64,000 bases of DNA from an uncultured Oscillospiraceae bacterium (GCA_934613505.1 CAKTTB010000009.1:1-64000), one strand, 5' to 3'; numbered from the stretch's first letter, positions 26,582 through 35,336 are shown. The notes: generated by a model not told the origin, from the letters alone. Made by a program: numbers and translations.

Positions 26582-26836
26582 TCATCGAAACGCGTCTCTG
26601 ACCATCATGTAAGCTTCATTTACACGAACGGCTGCTTCATGGATTTCCGCCTGTGAAGCATACCCCTTGCTGTTCGCCCAATGCGCAATCTGATTGACGT
26701 TATTCCCGATTGCAGACAATTCTTGAAGCATGTCTACATACTGTTCTGGTGGCTTTTCGCAAATCCAAATGCCTTGAACCAGATTGCGGATAAACGGGTC
26801 CATACCTAATCCGCTTCGCGCCGCCTGTTGCTTTAG
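26582..26836 (-). pseudogene. mobC relaxosome protein, 5' end deleted
   Basis: Reading left from about 26836, the frame gives KQQAARSGLGMDPFIRNLV and then ELSAIGNNVNQIAHWAN, the hallmark motif of plasmid/transposon MobC proteins. About 40 N-terminal residues are missing. An internal ATG at 26803 could start a 73-residue product, but it would lack the DNA-binding part. Coding similarity stops where the integrase similarity begins on the other strand, which marks a deletion junction. Confidence 0.75.
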
Positions 26837-27651
26837 ATGTGTATACGCTCTTGGAGGAAAAAGGTCTGTCTCCGAAGTCCGTCAAGAATATTCATGGCGT
26901 TTTGCACCGAGCGCTGGAACAGGCGAAGAAGCTGAACTATCTGCGGGAGAATCCCTTGGATGCGGTCATTCTCCCGCGCACAGAAAAGCCGCAGCTTCAA
27001 ACGATGGACGATGCGGACATGATTGCGTTTCTGCAAGCCATTGAGGGCGATGCTTATGAGATCGAGCTGTTCGTCGATGCGTTTACCGGACTGCGGCAAG
27101 GCGAGCTTTTGGGTCTGACGTGGGACTGCGTGGATTTTGAGCATCAAACGCTGCTCGTCAACAAGCAGCACAACCGCGCAAAAGGCGAAAAGGAGTTCCA
27201 TTTCAGCAGCTTGAAAACAGAAAAAGTCCGCAGCCTTACGGTTACGGACGAAGTGATGGATGCGCTGCGCAGACAACAGCGCAGACAAGCAGCATGGAAA
27301 GCCGCTGCCGGGGAGCTATGGTCAAATCCGGACAATCTGGTGTTTACAACAGAGTTTGGGCGCTACGTCAAAAACAAGACGCTCTATATGAACTTCAAGC
27401 GTGTAATGCGGTCACTGGGGTTATCCGAGCTTCGGTTCCACGATCTCAGACACACATTCGCCGTGAACAGCCTGAAAGCCGGAGACGATATTAAAACCGT
27501 GCAGGAAAATCTGGGTCATGCAACTGCATCATTCACGCTCAGCACCTATGCACACGCCACGCCCGGCATGAAACGCGAAAGTGCAAACCGCATGGGGCAG
27601 TATCTTCGCCGCATCCGCGAAAGCACAGAAGCAGCAAAATCCAGTGTGTGA
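26836..27651 (+). pseudogene. int: Tyrosine integrase, N-terminal part deleted
   Basis: The remaining about 270 residues (GTG at 26839 is only a possible start) include the end of the SAM-like domain (LSPKSVKNIHGVLHRALEQA) and a complete catalytic domain: Arg in FTGLRQGELLGL, HDLRHTFA, and LGHATASFTLSTYAH with the nucleophile Tyr. Full-length relatives are about 380 residues; the arm-binding domain is missing. It lies 165 bases from tRNA-Tyr, the expected position of the integrase for this attachment site. Confidence 0.8.
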
Positions 27652-27786
27652 CATTCTGTATCAAGTGGTCAGATTGGACTGCCTGAAACCGCCGTATAAA
27701 GGGTCAAAATAAGGGCCAGGCAGAATCAGCCGTTCGGATTCAACACTTTCCCATTTGAAATATACAGATTTTTCTGTGAATATACG

Positions 27787-27816
27787 AAAATCCCGAACAC
27801 TTTCGTGTTCGGGATT
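27787..27816 (-). terminator. Terminator after tRNA-Tyr
   Basis: On the minus strand, a 12-bp stem AATCCCGAACAC/GTGTTCGGGATT with loop GAAA follows the tRNA directly and ends in TT. It was probably brought in by the island, since it lies inside the attachment repeat. Confidence 0.8.
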
Positions 27817-27900
27817 GGTGGGGGAAGGTGGATTCGAACCACCGAAGTCATTGACAGCAGATTTACAGTCTGTCCCCTTTGGCCACTCGGGAATTCCCCC
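27816..27900 (-). tRNA. tRNA-Tyr (GTA)
   Basis: Acceptor GGGGGAA/TTCCCCC with encoded CCA; anticodon arm CAGACTGTAAATCTG gives GTA; a long variable arm is present as expected for bacterial tyrosine tRNA; T arm GGTGG-TTCGAAT-CCACC. Its last 23 bases are the integration site of the adjacent island. Confidence 0.95.
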
Positions 27901-27919
27901 ATATTCACTTTGCTGTACT

Positions 27920-27952
27920 CATTTTGAAACCCAGCGAAGCGGTTTCAAAATG
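27920..27952. repeat. Perfect inverted repeat between tRNA-Tyr and tRNA-Thr
   Basis: CATTTTGAAACC and GGTTTCAAAATG form a 12-bp stem with a 9-base loop in the spacer of the tRNA transcript. It may be a processing signal. No U-run follows, so termination is unlikely. Confidence 0.55.
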
Positions 27953-28029
27953 AAGAGGAGAAAGGCGATTGCGGATATGGAGCTTTTCGCTTCTGCGGAA
28001 AGCGGAATGGAGCAAGCGTCTTTCGACGG

Positions 28030-28105
28030 TGGAGCTGGTAGACGGATTCGAACCCCCGACCTGCTGATTACAAATCAGCTGCTCTACCGGCTGAGCTATA
28101 CCAGC
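28030..28105 (-). tRNA. tRNA-Thr (TGT)
   Basis: Acceptor GCTGGTA/TACCAGC with encoded CCA; anticodon arm CTGAT-TTGTAAT-CAG gives TGT; T arm CGGGG-TTCGAAT-CCGTC is slightly mispaired. It lies upstream of tRNA-Tyr on the same strand, so both are likely one transcript. Confidence 0.93.
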
Positions 28106-28124
28106 AACTCAAACAGCAAGGCTG

Positions 28125-28153
28125 ATTATAGACGAAGAACGCCAAAAAGTCAA
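28125..28153 (-). promoter_or_regulatory. Sigma-A promoter of the tRNA-Thr/tRNA-Tyr transcript
   Basis: TTGACT (28153-28148) and TATAAT (28130-28125) on the minus strand with 17-base spacing, about 20 bases before tRNA-Thr. Confidence 0.8.
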
Positions 28154-28208
28154 GGACTTTTTGAAAAATCGCGGAATATTTTTTCGCGTGGGAAGGCGCG
28201 CTCCGTAT

Positions 28209-28236
28209 TTGCACTTTCGGCAGTTTGTGCTATACT
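28209..28236 (+). promoter_or_regulatory. Putative promoter of the MBL gene
   Basis: TTGCAC (28209-28214), 16-base spacer, TATACT (28231-28236); AAGGAGGG and the ATG follow within 25 bases. Confidence 0.55.
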
Positions 28237-28256
28237 AATAAAAAGGAGGGACTGCT

Positions 28257-29849
28257 ATGAAGATCACGTTTGTCGGCGCAGCCCACGAGGTGACTGGCAG
28301 CTGCACGCTGCTGGAGCTTTCCGGGGAGAGCTATCTGATTGACCGCGGCATGGAGCAGGGCGTGGATGTCTATGAAAATATCCCGCTGCCCGTCGCGGCG
28401 AAGGACGTCAGCGCCGTTTTTCTGACACACGCACATATTGACCACGCGGGACTGTTGCCGCAGCTGTACAAGGACGGCTTCCGGGGCAAAATTTATGCCA
28501 CGCCTGCGACCTGCAGTCTGGCAGATGTGATGCTGCGCGACTCGGCGAACATTCAGGAGTCTGAAGCGGCGTGGAAGACCCGCAAGGCGGAGCGCGCGGG
28601 CGAGCCGCCGGTCGCGCCTTTGTACACGGTCGACGACGCGAAGGGCGCGGCGTCTTTGTTCCGACCCTGCCGGTATGGCGAGATCGTCACGATCGCAGAC
28701 GGGCTGCGGGTGCGGTTTTCCGACATCGGCCACCTGCTTGGCTCGGCCTGCATCGAGTTCTGGCTGCGCGAGGGCGGATGCGAAAAGAAGATCGTCTTCT
28801 CCGGCGACGTCGGCAATATCGATCAGCCGATCCTGAACGACCCGCTGCCGGTCGCGGAGACGGATTATCTCGTTGTGGAATCCACCTACGGCAACCGCCT
28901 GCACGACAAGCCGAAGGACGTGCGCGCCGAGCTGACCGATGTGCTGCAGCGGGCATTCGACCGCGGCGGCAGCGTCATCATCCCGGCCTTCGCCGTCGGC
29001 CGCACGCAGGAGCTTCTGTACCTGCTGCGCGAGATCAAGCAGAAAAAGCTCATCCACGGCCACGACGGCTTCCCGGTCTACCTCGACAGCCCGCTGGCCG
29101 AGGAGGCGACCAGCGTCTTTCTGCAGTGCGATACTGACTGCTTTGACCCCGAGACGCAGGCGGTTTTGAGAAGCGGACAGAATCCCATCTGGTGTCCGGG
29201 GCTGCAGCTGGCACTGACAGTCGAGGATTCCAAGGCCATCAACAACGACCCGCGCTCCAAGGTCATCCTGTCTGCCAGCGGCATGTGCGACGCGGGCCGT
29301 ATCCGGCACCATCTAAAGCACAACCTTTGGATGCAGGAGAACATCATCCTGATCGCGGGCTACCAGTCCAAGGGGACGCTCGGCCGGGCGCTGCTCGATG
29401 GTGTGAAGGAAGTGCGGCTGTTCGGCGAGGATATCGCCGTGAACGCGGAGATCGCCGTCCTGCACGGCACGAGCGGCCACGCCGACCAGAAGGGGCTTCT
29501 GAGTTGGGTCGAAGCATTCGAGAAAAAGCCGGAGGTCGTCTTCGTCAACCATGGCGACACAGAGGCCTGCGAGGCGTTCCAGGCGCTTTTGCAGCAGAAG
29601 GGCTATGTCGCCATCGCGCCGTTCTCCGGCGCGCAGTTTGATCTGGCAGCCGGAAAGCTCACGGCCTTCCCGGAGGGACGGCCGATCGCCAAGAAGGGCG
29701 CTGCACGAAAAAAGAGCGTCTTCGACGCGCTCATTGCTGCGGCCCAGCGCCTGCTCGTTGTGGCGCAGAGCTGCAAGGAGCGCCCGAACCGCGACCTGAC
29801 CCGCTTCACCGCCCAGATCCAGGCCCTCATCGACCGCTGGGAGCGGTAA
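28257..29849 (+). CDS. Beta-CASP metallo-beta-lactamase-fold nuclease-like protein
   Basis: The 530-residue protein carries the metal motifs HAHIDHAG (about residues 62-69), GHLLGS and SGDVGN, then a beta-CASP region (VVESTYGNR, PAFAVGRTQELLYLL, SGMCDAGRI) and a final GTSGHADQ / VFVNHGD pair, as in CPSF73- and YsfA-like RNA-processing enzymes. It is predicted to act on RNA in the cytoplasm. It has a Lys/Arg-rich C-terminal tail of about 60 residues (AKKGAARKKS). It is monocistronic with its own promoter and terminator. Confidence 0.9.
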   Translation: MKITFVGAAHEVTGSCTLLELSGESYLIDRGMEQGVDVYENIPLPVAAKDVSAVFLTHAHIDHAGLLPQLYKDGFRGKIYATPATCSLADVMLRDSANIQESEAAWKTRKAERAGEPPVAPLYTVDDAKGAASLFRPCRYGEIVTIADGLRVRFSDIGHLLGSACIEFWLREGGCEKKIVFSGDVGNIDQPILNDPLPVAETDYLVVESTYGNRLHDKPKDVRAELTDVLQRAFDRGGSVIIPAFAVGRTQELLYLLREIKQKKLIHGHDGFPVYLDSPLAEEATSVFLQCDTDCFDPETQAVLRSGQNPIWCPGLQLALTVEDSKAINNDPRSKVILSASGMCDAGRIRHHLKHNLWMQENIILIAGYQSKGTLGRALLDGVKEVRLFGEDIAVNAEIAVLHGTSGHADQKGLLSWVEAFEKKPEVVFVNHGDTEACEAFQALLQQKGYVAIAPFSGAQFDLAAGKLTAFPEGRPIAKKGAARKKSVFDALIAAAQRLLVVAQSCKERPNRDLTRFTAQIQALIDRWER

Positions 29850-29866
29850 AATCCATCAAAAAATCA

Positions 29867-29900
29867 GCAGCCCGCGCCATCCGGCGCGGGCTGCTTGCTT
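29867..29900. terminator. Terminator between convergent genes
   Basis: Perfect 12-bp stem GCAGCCCGCGCC/GGCGCGGGCTGC with a 4-base loop then TTGCTT. It sits between the MBL gene and the convergent flavoenzyme gene. Confidence 0.8.
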
Positions 29901-29904
29901 CGGG

Positions 29905-31965
29905 TCAGATCTTCATGGCGACTTCATATGCGCGCCAGATGACGGATTTGAGGTTGCCCACGTGCAGGCAGTCACCGACGAGCTGCACGTTGCGGTGGCC
30001 CTTGTTCTCCACGAGCGGCGTGGAGATATAGCCGGCCGAGGAGATGACGCTGTCGCAGGCGATCTCGGTCGTGCTGCCGTCCTTGCCCACGCAGACGATG
30101 GAGCCGTCTTTGACCTCGCGGAGCGTGGTCTCGAGGTAGACGGGGACCTTTTTCCACGCGAACCACTCGCGCAGATACGAGCTGTTGGCAAGACAGACGC
30201 CCTTCTGCGAGACAAGATCGTCCTTCATCTCCACGATCGTCACGTCCTTGCCCTGCAGGGCCAGCTCATACGCGATCTCGCAGCCGGTCAGACCGCCGCC
30301 GATGACCGCGACACGCTGGCCGACCGGCGCACCCAGCAGATATTCGCAGGCTTCGAGCATCTTTTCATGGCCCGGAACCTTCTTCAGGACGCGCGGCGTG
30401 GAGCCGGTGGCAACGATGACGGGATCCTGCCCGAAGCTCTCGATCTCTTTGATCTCGGTATTCAGATGGATCTCAACGCCGAGCTTGTCCATTTCGCGGC
30501 GGTACCATGTCAGAAGCTCGCGCAGGCGGCCCTTGTAGCTCTCGGACGAGGCGGCGATGAACGTGCCGCCAAGCTCGCCGGACTTTTCATAGAGGACCGG
30601 CTTGTGACCGCGCAGCGTCAGGACGCGTGCAGCTTCCATGCCGCCGATGCCGCCGCCGACGATGTGGACGGTCTTGGGTTTGCCGGTCTTTTTGATGTAG
30701 TGCTTGTCCCACTGCATCATCTCCGCGTTGACCGCGCAGCGGGCCAGATGCAGGGAGTCGCTCAGATCCTGATCGTTCGGTACGCCCTTGTAGTGGCACA
30801 TGTTGAAGCAGCCGTTGTGGCAGAGGATGCAGGGGCGGATATCGTCCTCGCGGTCCTCGATGACCTTGGTGAACCATTCGGGGTCTGCAAGGAAGTTGCG
30901 CGCGAAGCCCGCGCCGTCGAGCTTGTCTTCGGCAATGGAGGCTGCGGCGGCCTCCAGCGTCATGCGGCCTGCGCAGACGACGGGGATATCGACGAACTTC
31001 TTGATGTGTTCGACCTCGGCCAGATTGCAGTTTTCCGGCATGTAGACCGGCGGGTGCGCCCAGTACCACGCGTCATACGTGCCGTTGTCGCAGTTGAGCA
31101 TGTCATAGCCAGCGTCCTGCAGGAATTTGGCTGCGATCTCGGATTCCGCCATGTCGCGGCCGGCCTCCACATATTCCTCGCCGGGCAGCGCGCCCTCGCG
31201 GAAGCCCTTGGTCTTGGAGACGACGGAATAGCGCAGCGAGACCGGGAAGTCCGCGCCGCAGGCGGCCTTGATGGTCTTGACGATCTCGGCGGCAAAGCGG
31301 TAGCGGTTTTCAAGGCTCCCGCCGTATTCGTCCGTGCGCTTGTTGACGTAGTGGAGCGTGAACTGGTCAAGAAGGTACCCCTCGTGGACCGCGTGGACCT
31401 CCACGCCGTCGACGCCTGCATCCTGCAGGAGCTTTGCGGACTTGGCAAACGCGTCGATCATCTCCTGAATTTCCGCCTTCGTCATCTCGCGGGACGGCAC
31501 CTTGTCCGACCAGCGGTTCGGTGACGGGCTGGCCGAGGCTGTGATCTTGTCGAGATCCATGAACGGCTTGGAGATGGCGCGCAGCGCCTTGTTGGTGTAG
31601 AGCTTTTCCATCATCTCCGAGATGGTAAAGCTGCGGCCGAAGCCGGCCGTCAGCTGGACGAACAGCTTCGCGCCCGTCTTATGGAACTCCGGCATCCATT
31701 TGGCCAGATCGTCATACATCTTTTTGTTCTTGTGCAGCCACTGGCCGTACATCGGGTTATAGACCGGCTGACAGCCGGGCAGGACGAGACCGGCGTTGTT
31801 TTTTGCTACCTCGAGAATGAAGCGCGCGCCGTCTTTGTCAAAATGGTTGACCTCCATCCAGCCAAACAGGTCCGTGCCGCCCATGCTCGTCAGAACGATG
31901 CGGTTTTTGATCTCTACCTTACCGATCTTCCACGGCGTCAGCAGAGGCTGATACATTTCTTTCAA
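29905..31965 (-). CDS. Enoate/2,4-dienoyl-CoA reductase-type flavin oxidoreductase
   Basis: This is a 686-residue protein if started at TTG 31965, chosen because AAAGGAG ends 8 bases before it; ATG 31956 (683 residues) is the alternative but lies 17 bases from that site. Order of domains: old-yellow-enzyme FMN barrel (1-370; EIKNRIVLTSMGG, VEVHAVHEGYLLDQF), 4Fe-4S cysteines in CILCHNGCFNMC (about 378-390), then FAD and NAD(P)-binding Rossmann folds (VHIVGGGIGGMEAARV about 433; VAVIGGGLTGCEIAYE about 550). Relatives reduce enoates, dienoyl-CoA or bile-acid intermediates (FldZ, BaiCD, BaiH). The substrate cannot be assigned. Confidence 0.88.
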   Translation of the reverse strand: MKEMYQPLLTPWKIGKVEIKNRIVLTSMGGTDLFGWMEVNHFDKDGARFILEVAKNNAGLVLPGCQPVYNPMYGQWLHKNKKMYDDLAKWMPEFHKTGAKLFVQLTAGFGRSFTISEMMEKLYTNKALRAISKPFMDLDKITASASPSPNRWSDKVPSREMTKAEIQEMIDAFAKSAKLLQDAGVDGVEVHAVHEGYLLDQFTLHYVNKRTDEYGGSLENRYRFAAEIVKTIKAACGADFPVSLRYSVVSKTKGFREGALPGEEYVEAGRDMAESEIAAKFLQDAGYDMLNCDNGTYDAWYWAHPPVYMPENCNLAEVEHIKKFVDIPVVCAGRMTLEAAAASIAEDKLDGAGFARNFLADPEWFTKVIEDREDDIRPCILCHNGCFNMCHYKGVPNDQDLSDSLHLARCAVNAEMMQWDKHYIKKTGKPKTVHIVGGGIGGMEAARVLTLRGHKPVLYEKSGELGGTFIAASSESYKGRLRELLTWYRREMDKLGVEIHLNTEIKEIESFGQDPVIVATGSTPRVLKKVPGHEKMLEACEYLLGAPVGQRVAVIGGGLTGCEIAYELALQGKDVTIVEMKDDLVSQKGVCLANSSYLREWFAWKKVPVYLETTLREVKDGSIVCVGKDGSTTEIACDSVISSAGYISTPLVENKGHRNVQLVGDCLHVGNLKSVIWRAYEVAMKI

Positions 31966-32107
31966 AGCGCTCTCTCCTTTTTCATCTGTTTCGGGGGTTG
32001 GCTGCGGCGGCTCCGGCCGCGCAGCCGCTTCCTCTCTCAGTTTATATGAAGCAGAGGAAAAAGTCACGGCTTATTTTCGGAAATCTGCCCAAAACACCCA
32101 TGGCGGC

Positions 32108-32136
32108 TTGACAGAATATCCCCGTACACGTATGAT
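32108..32136 (+). promoter_or_regulatory. Sigma-A promoter of tcdA
   Basis: TTGACA (32108-32113), 17-base spacer, TATGAT (32131-32136), 39 bases before the tcdA start. Confidence 0.7.
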
Positions 32137-32175
32137 AAGCCTATAAACTTTATATGTAATCGAGAAGAGGGTATT

Positions 32176-32931
32176 ATGCTCAATCAGTTTTCAAGAACGC
32201 AGCTGCTGCTTGGCGCGGATGCGATGGAAAAGCTCAAGGGCGCGCGCGTGGCCGTGTTCGGCATCGGCGGCGTGGGCGGCTATGTCTGTGAGGCGCTCGT
32301 GCGCAGCGGCGTGGGCGCGTTCGACCTTGTCGACGACGACAAGGTCTGCCTGACGAACCTGAACCGCCAGATCATCGCCACGCGCAAGACCGTCGGCAAA
32401 TACAAGGTCGAGGTCATGCGCGACCGCATTCTGGAGATCAACCCCGACTGCGACGTGCGCGTGCACCAGTGCTTCTACCTGCCGGAGACGGCGGATCAGT
32501 TTGATTTTTCGGAATATGACTACGTGGTCGACGCCGTCGACACCGTGACGGCCAAGGTCACGCTGGTGCTTGAGGCGCAGAAGGCGGGCGTCCCCATCAT
32601 CAGCTGCATGGGTGCGGGCAACAAGCTCGACCCCACGCGCTTCCGCGTGGCCGATATCTATAAGACCAGCGGCTGCCCGCTGGCGCGCGTCATGCGCACG
32701 GCGCTCAGAAAGCGCGGCGTGAAGCATCTGAAGGTCGTCTATTCGGACGAGATCCCCACGCGGCCCATTGAGGACATGTCCATCAGCTGCCGCAGCCACT
32801 GCATCTGCCCGCCGGGCGCAAAGCACAAATGCACCGAGCGCCGCGACATCCCGGGCAGCACGGCCTTCGTGCCGTCGGTCGCGGGCCTGATCATCGCGGG
32901 CGAGGTCGTCAAGGATCTGGCGAAGGCATGA
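32176..32931 (+). CDS. tcdA: tRNA threonylcarbamoyladenosine dehydratase
   Basis: The 251-residue ThiF/MoeB-type enzyme has the nucleotide-binding GIGGVGGYVCEALVRSG near residue 30, DDDKVCLTNLNRQ, the GVPIISCMGAGNKLDPTRF stretch and a cysteine cluster SCRSHCICPPG typical of TcdA/CsdL. It uses ATP to cyclise t6A37 of tRNA to ct6A. Its stop overlaps the next start (ATGA), linking it to an ACT-metallo-beta-lactamase gene. Confidence 0.9.
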   Translation: MLNQFSRTQLLLGADAMEKLKGARVAVFGIGGVGGYVCEALVRSGVGAFDLVDDDKVCLTNLNRQIIATRKTVGKYKVEVMRDRILEINPDCDVRVHQCFYLPETADQFDFSEYDYVVDAVDTVTAKVTLVLEAQKAGVPIISCMGAGNKLDPTRFRVADIYKTSGCPLARVMRTALRKRGVKHLKVVYSDEIPTRPIEDMSISCRSHCICPPGAKHKCTERRDIPGSTAFVPSVAGLIIAGEVVKDLAKA

Positions 32932-34367
32932 AAAAAACCTATATTGCCACGGTTCCCAATCACATCGGCGCGTTTTTGGCGGCCAGCCGCCGCTTTGCCG
33001 CGCTGGGCATCAACATCACCCGCGTCAGCTACAACAAGGCGGTCGACTCCCACACGATCTTTATTGAGGCGGAGGGCAGCGGTGAGCAGCTGGCGCAGGC
33101 GGATAGGCAGCTCGAGGCGATCGGCTATCTCCACGGCAGCGAGGCGGAGAAGAGCGTCGTCCTGCTGGAATTTCAGCTGCGCGACGAGCCGGGCGGGCTG
33201 ACCGATATCCTTGCGCTCATCGAGCAGTTCGGCTTCAATATCTCCTACCTCAGCTCGCAGGAGAACGGCACCGACTGCCAGTTTTTCAAAATGGGCCTGT
33301 TTGTCGACGATCCGGCGCGTATCCGCACCTTTCTCGCGCAGGCCGAGCAGCTCTGCCCTGTGCGCGTGATCGACTATAACCGCGCGGAAAAGAGCTTTGA
33401 CAACAGCATTTTCTATGATTCCTTCGTGACCGGCCTGTGTCAGGCGATGGATCTGCCGGAAAGCGCACGGCAGGCGCTGCTGGTCGACGCGAATCTCGCC
33501 ATGCAGACGCTCGACGAGCGGGGCTTATCGCCCTACCGCACGTTCGACTCCATCAGCCGCTTCGCGGAGCTGCTGTCCAAAAGCCGCGGCGAAGCGTTCT
33601 GCCCGCGCATCACAGCCTGCCGTCTGACGCAGGAAACATCGCTCACGCTCATCGAGCCGCCGTGCGGCAGCAATACGGCGATCCTGACGCATGGAGAGGA
33701 CGTTTTGTTCCTCGACAGCGGCTATGCCTGCTATGAGCGGGAGATGCTGGCACTGTTCCGGCAGCTCGTGCCGGATTTTGACCGGCGAAAGAAGACCATT
33801 CTCGTCACCCACGCCGACGTGGACCACTGCGGGCTGCTGCCGGTATTTGACGAGATCCTTGTCAGCGCCAAAAGCGCGCAGTGCCTGCGGCTCGAGGCTG
33901 CCGGGCAGGACGGCTTCCGGGAGCAGAACCCCCTGCACAAGCCGTATATCCAGATCTGCAAGCTGCTGACCGGCTACTGCCCGGCGCCGACAGAGCGGCT
34001 GCGGATCCGCTGGGGCGATCTGGCACCGCTGAGCTGCCCGCTGGCGCCGATCGGAGAATTTTCGTTCGGCGATCTGCAGTTTTCCGTCTACGAGGGCGCA
34101 GGCGGCCATCTGCCGGGCGAGATCGTTTTGGTGGATGAAGCCCACCGGATCGCCTTCACCGGCGATATCTACGTCAATATCCACGGCATGACGGCGGCGC
34201 AGACGGCCTATAACCAGTATGCGCCCATCCTCATGACCTCCGTCGACACAGACCCGAAGCTTTGCGCCGCCGAGCGCAAGGCCGTCTTTGACCGGCTCAG
34301 CCCCGGCGACTGGCAGATCTTCGGCGCACACGGCGCGAAAAAAGACGTCTGCGTGCAGACACCCTGA
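32928..34367 (+). CDS. ACT-ACT-metallo-beta-lactamase fusion protein
   Basis: The start ATG overlaps the tcdA stop. Residues 1-65 (TYIATVPNHIGAFLAASRRF, INITRVSYNKA) and about 72-140 (EFQLRDEPGGLTDILALIEQ, INISYLSSQENG-type) are two ACT ligand-binding domains. A helical linker (about 145-240) leads to a metallo-beta-lactamase fold (about 240-470) with FLDSGYACY, THADVDHCGLL, GGHLPGEIVL and FTGDIYVN. The usual HxHxDH motif reads HADVDH here, so one metal ligand is Asp. ACT domains commonly sense amino acids; the MBL reaction is unknown. The 479-residue product has no signal peptide. It is followed after 18 bases by a phosphodiesterase gene. Confidence 0.8.
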   Translation: MKKTYIATVPNHIGAFLAASRRFAALGINITRVSYNKAVDSHTIFIEAEGSGEQLAQADRQLEAIGYLHGSEAEKSVVLLEFQLRDEPGGLTDILALIEQFGFNISYLSSQENGTDCQFFKMGLFVDDPARIRTFLAQAEQLCPVRVIDYNRAEKSFDNSIFYDSFVTGLCQAMDLPESARQALLVDANLAMQTLDERGLSPYRTFDSISRFAELLSKSRGEAFCPRITACRLTQETSLTLIEPPCGSNTAILTHGEDVLFLDSGYACYEREMLALFRQLVPDFDRRKKTILVTHADVDHCGLLPVFDEILVSAKSAQCLRLEAAGQDGFREQNPLHKPYIQICKLLTGYCPAPTERLRIRWGDLAPLSCPLAPIGEFSFGDLQFSVYEGAGGHLPGEIVLVDEAHRIAFTGDIYVNIHGMTAAQTAYNQYAPILMTSVDTDPKLCAAERKAVFDRLSPGDWQIFGAHGAKKDVCVQTP

Positions 34368-34385
34368 AAAGAAAGGACGATTTCC

Positions 34386-34931
34386 ATGAAACTCATGATC
34401 GCATCCGATATCCACGGCGCGGCGGGCTACTGCCGCGAACTGCTGGCCGCATTTGACCGCGAGGGCGCGCAGCGCCTACTGCTTCTGGGCGACATTCTCT
34501 ACCACGGCCCGCGCAACGACCTGCCGGATGAGTATGCTCCCAAGCGGGTGCTGGCCATGCTCAACGAGCGCCGCGAAGCACTCTTCTGCGTGCGCGGCAA
34601 CTGCGACACCGAGGTCGACCAGATGGTGCTGACGTTCCCCATCCTTGCCGACTACAGCATTTTCCCGGTGGGAGACCGTCTCATCTACGCCACGCACGGC
34701 CACGTGTTCAATACCGCCAACTTGCCGCCCCTCTGCCCGGGCGATATCCTGCTGCACGGCCACACGCACATCCCGGCGTGGGAGCCGTTCGGAGAAAATA
34801 ACCTCTACCTGAACCCCGGCTCCGTGTCCATCCCGAAAAACGGCAGCGCGCACAGCTATATGACGCTGGAGGACGGCGTTTTCACGTGGAAAGACCTGTC
34901 CGGCGCGGTCTATCACACGCTGGCGCTGTAA
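34386..34931 (+). CDS. yfcE: YfcE-family metallophosphodiesterase
   Basis: The 181-residue protein has all calcineurin-like metal motifs: ASDIHG, LLLGDILYHGP, RGNCDTEVD, THGHVF and HGHTHIP. YfcE/MJ0936 proteins are metal-dependent phosphodiesterases of unsettled physiological substrate. AGAAAGGA precedes the ATG; it is third in the tcdA operon. Confidence 0.9.
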   Translation: MKLMIASDIHGAAGYCRELLAAFDREGAQRLLLLGDILYHGPRNDLPDEYAPKRVLAMLNERREALFCVRGNCDTEVDQMVLTFPILADYSIFPVGDRLIYATHGHVFNTANLPPLCPGDILLHGHTHIPAWEPFGENNLYLNPGSVSIPKNGSAHSYMTLEDGVFTWKDLSGAVYHTLAL

Positions 34932-35336
34932 TTACAAAAACCGAAGCTCCGCGATCGCGCCCAGCGCGATCACCGGCCCGCTGTCCAGCACCAGAAGCGA
35001 CTGGTTACGATCCAACTGCAATACCCGCCCGGCGGCCGTCTTGTACGCGCCGCCGGATTTTTTTGCATCCGGCACGAACCAGCGCACCTGTACCGCAGGC
35101 TGCGTATGGACGCACGCGAAAAGCGTATGCAGGCTTTGATCCAGCTCCTGCAGCGCGTCTTCATTCGGTTCGGCCTGCGCCTGCGTCTGGCGTTCGGTCT
35201 CGCGCAGCTGCGCGTCGAAGCCCGTAAGGGCGGCGAAGGGGGCAAACTGCGCTGCGCGGTCACGCCGCGGCATGGGGGCGTGGGTCTGCGAGCGGTGGTG
35301 CGGCAGATGCAGAAGCTCGCGGTAGTCGTCCTTCAT
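34932..35336 (-). CDS. YolD-like protein
   Basis: The 134-residue product has the YolD N-terminal signature (YRELLHLPHHRSQTHAPMPR, DRAAQFAPFAALTGFD) and a C-terminal beta-rich part (FVPDAKKSGGAYKTAAG). YolD-like proteins are encoded next to UvrX-type Y-family polymerases in Firmicutes and are thought to assist them. Its start overlaps the polymerase stop, so the two are coupled. The convergent yfcE gene ends only one base away. Confidence 0.85.
   Translation of the reverse strand: MKDDYRELLHLPHHRSQTHAPMPRRDRAAQFAPFAALTGFDAQLRETERQTQAQAEPNEDALQELDQSLHTLFACVHTQPAVQVRWFVPDAKKSGGAYKTAAGRVLQLDRNQSLLVLDSGPVIALGAIAELRFL

Larger units (their letters stand above)
22432..27838. mobile_element. Integrated island at tRNA-Tyr with metal-uptake cargo
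   Basis: The 23 bases at 27816-27838, which are the 3' end of tRNA-Tyr, are repeated exactly and in the same orientation at 22432-22454. Between them lie an FmdE/Fec-type ABC operon, an oriT-like region, a mobC fragment and a tyrosine integrase next to the tRNA, the standard layout of a tRNA-targeting element. Sequence inside is visibly richer in A/T than the flanks. Left of the distal copy, a hairpin plus T-run (minus strand, 22391-22427) looks like a former tRNA terminator. The element is about 5.4 kb, its mobility genes are broken, and it is therefore probably fixed. Confidence 0.85.
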
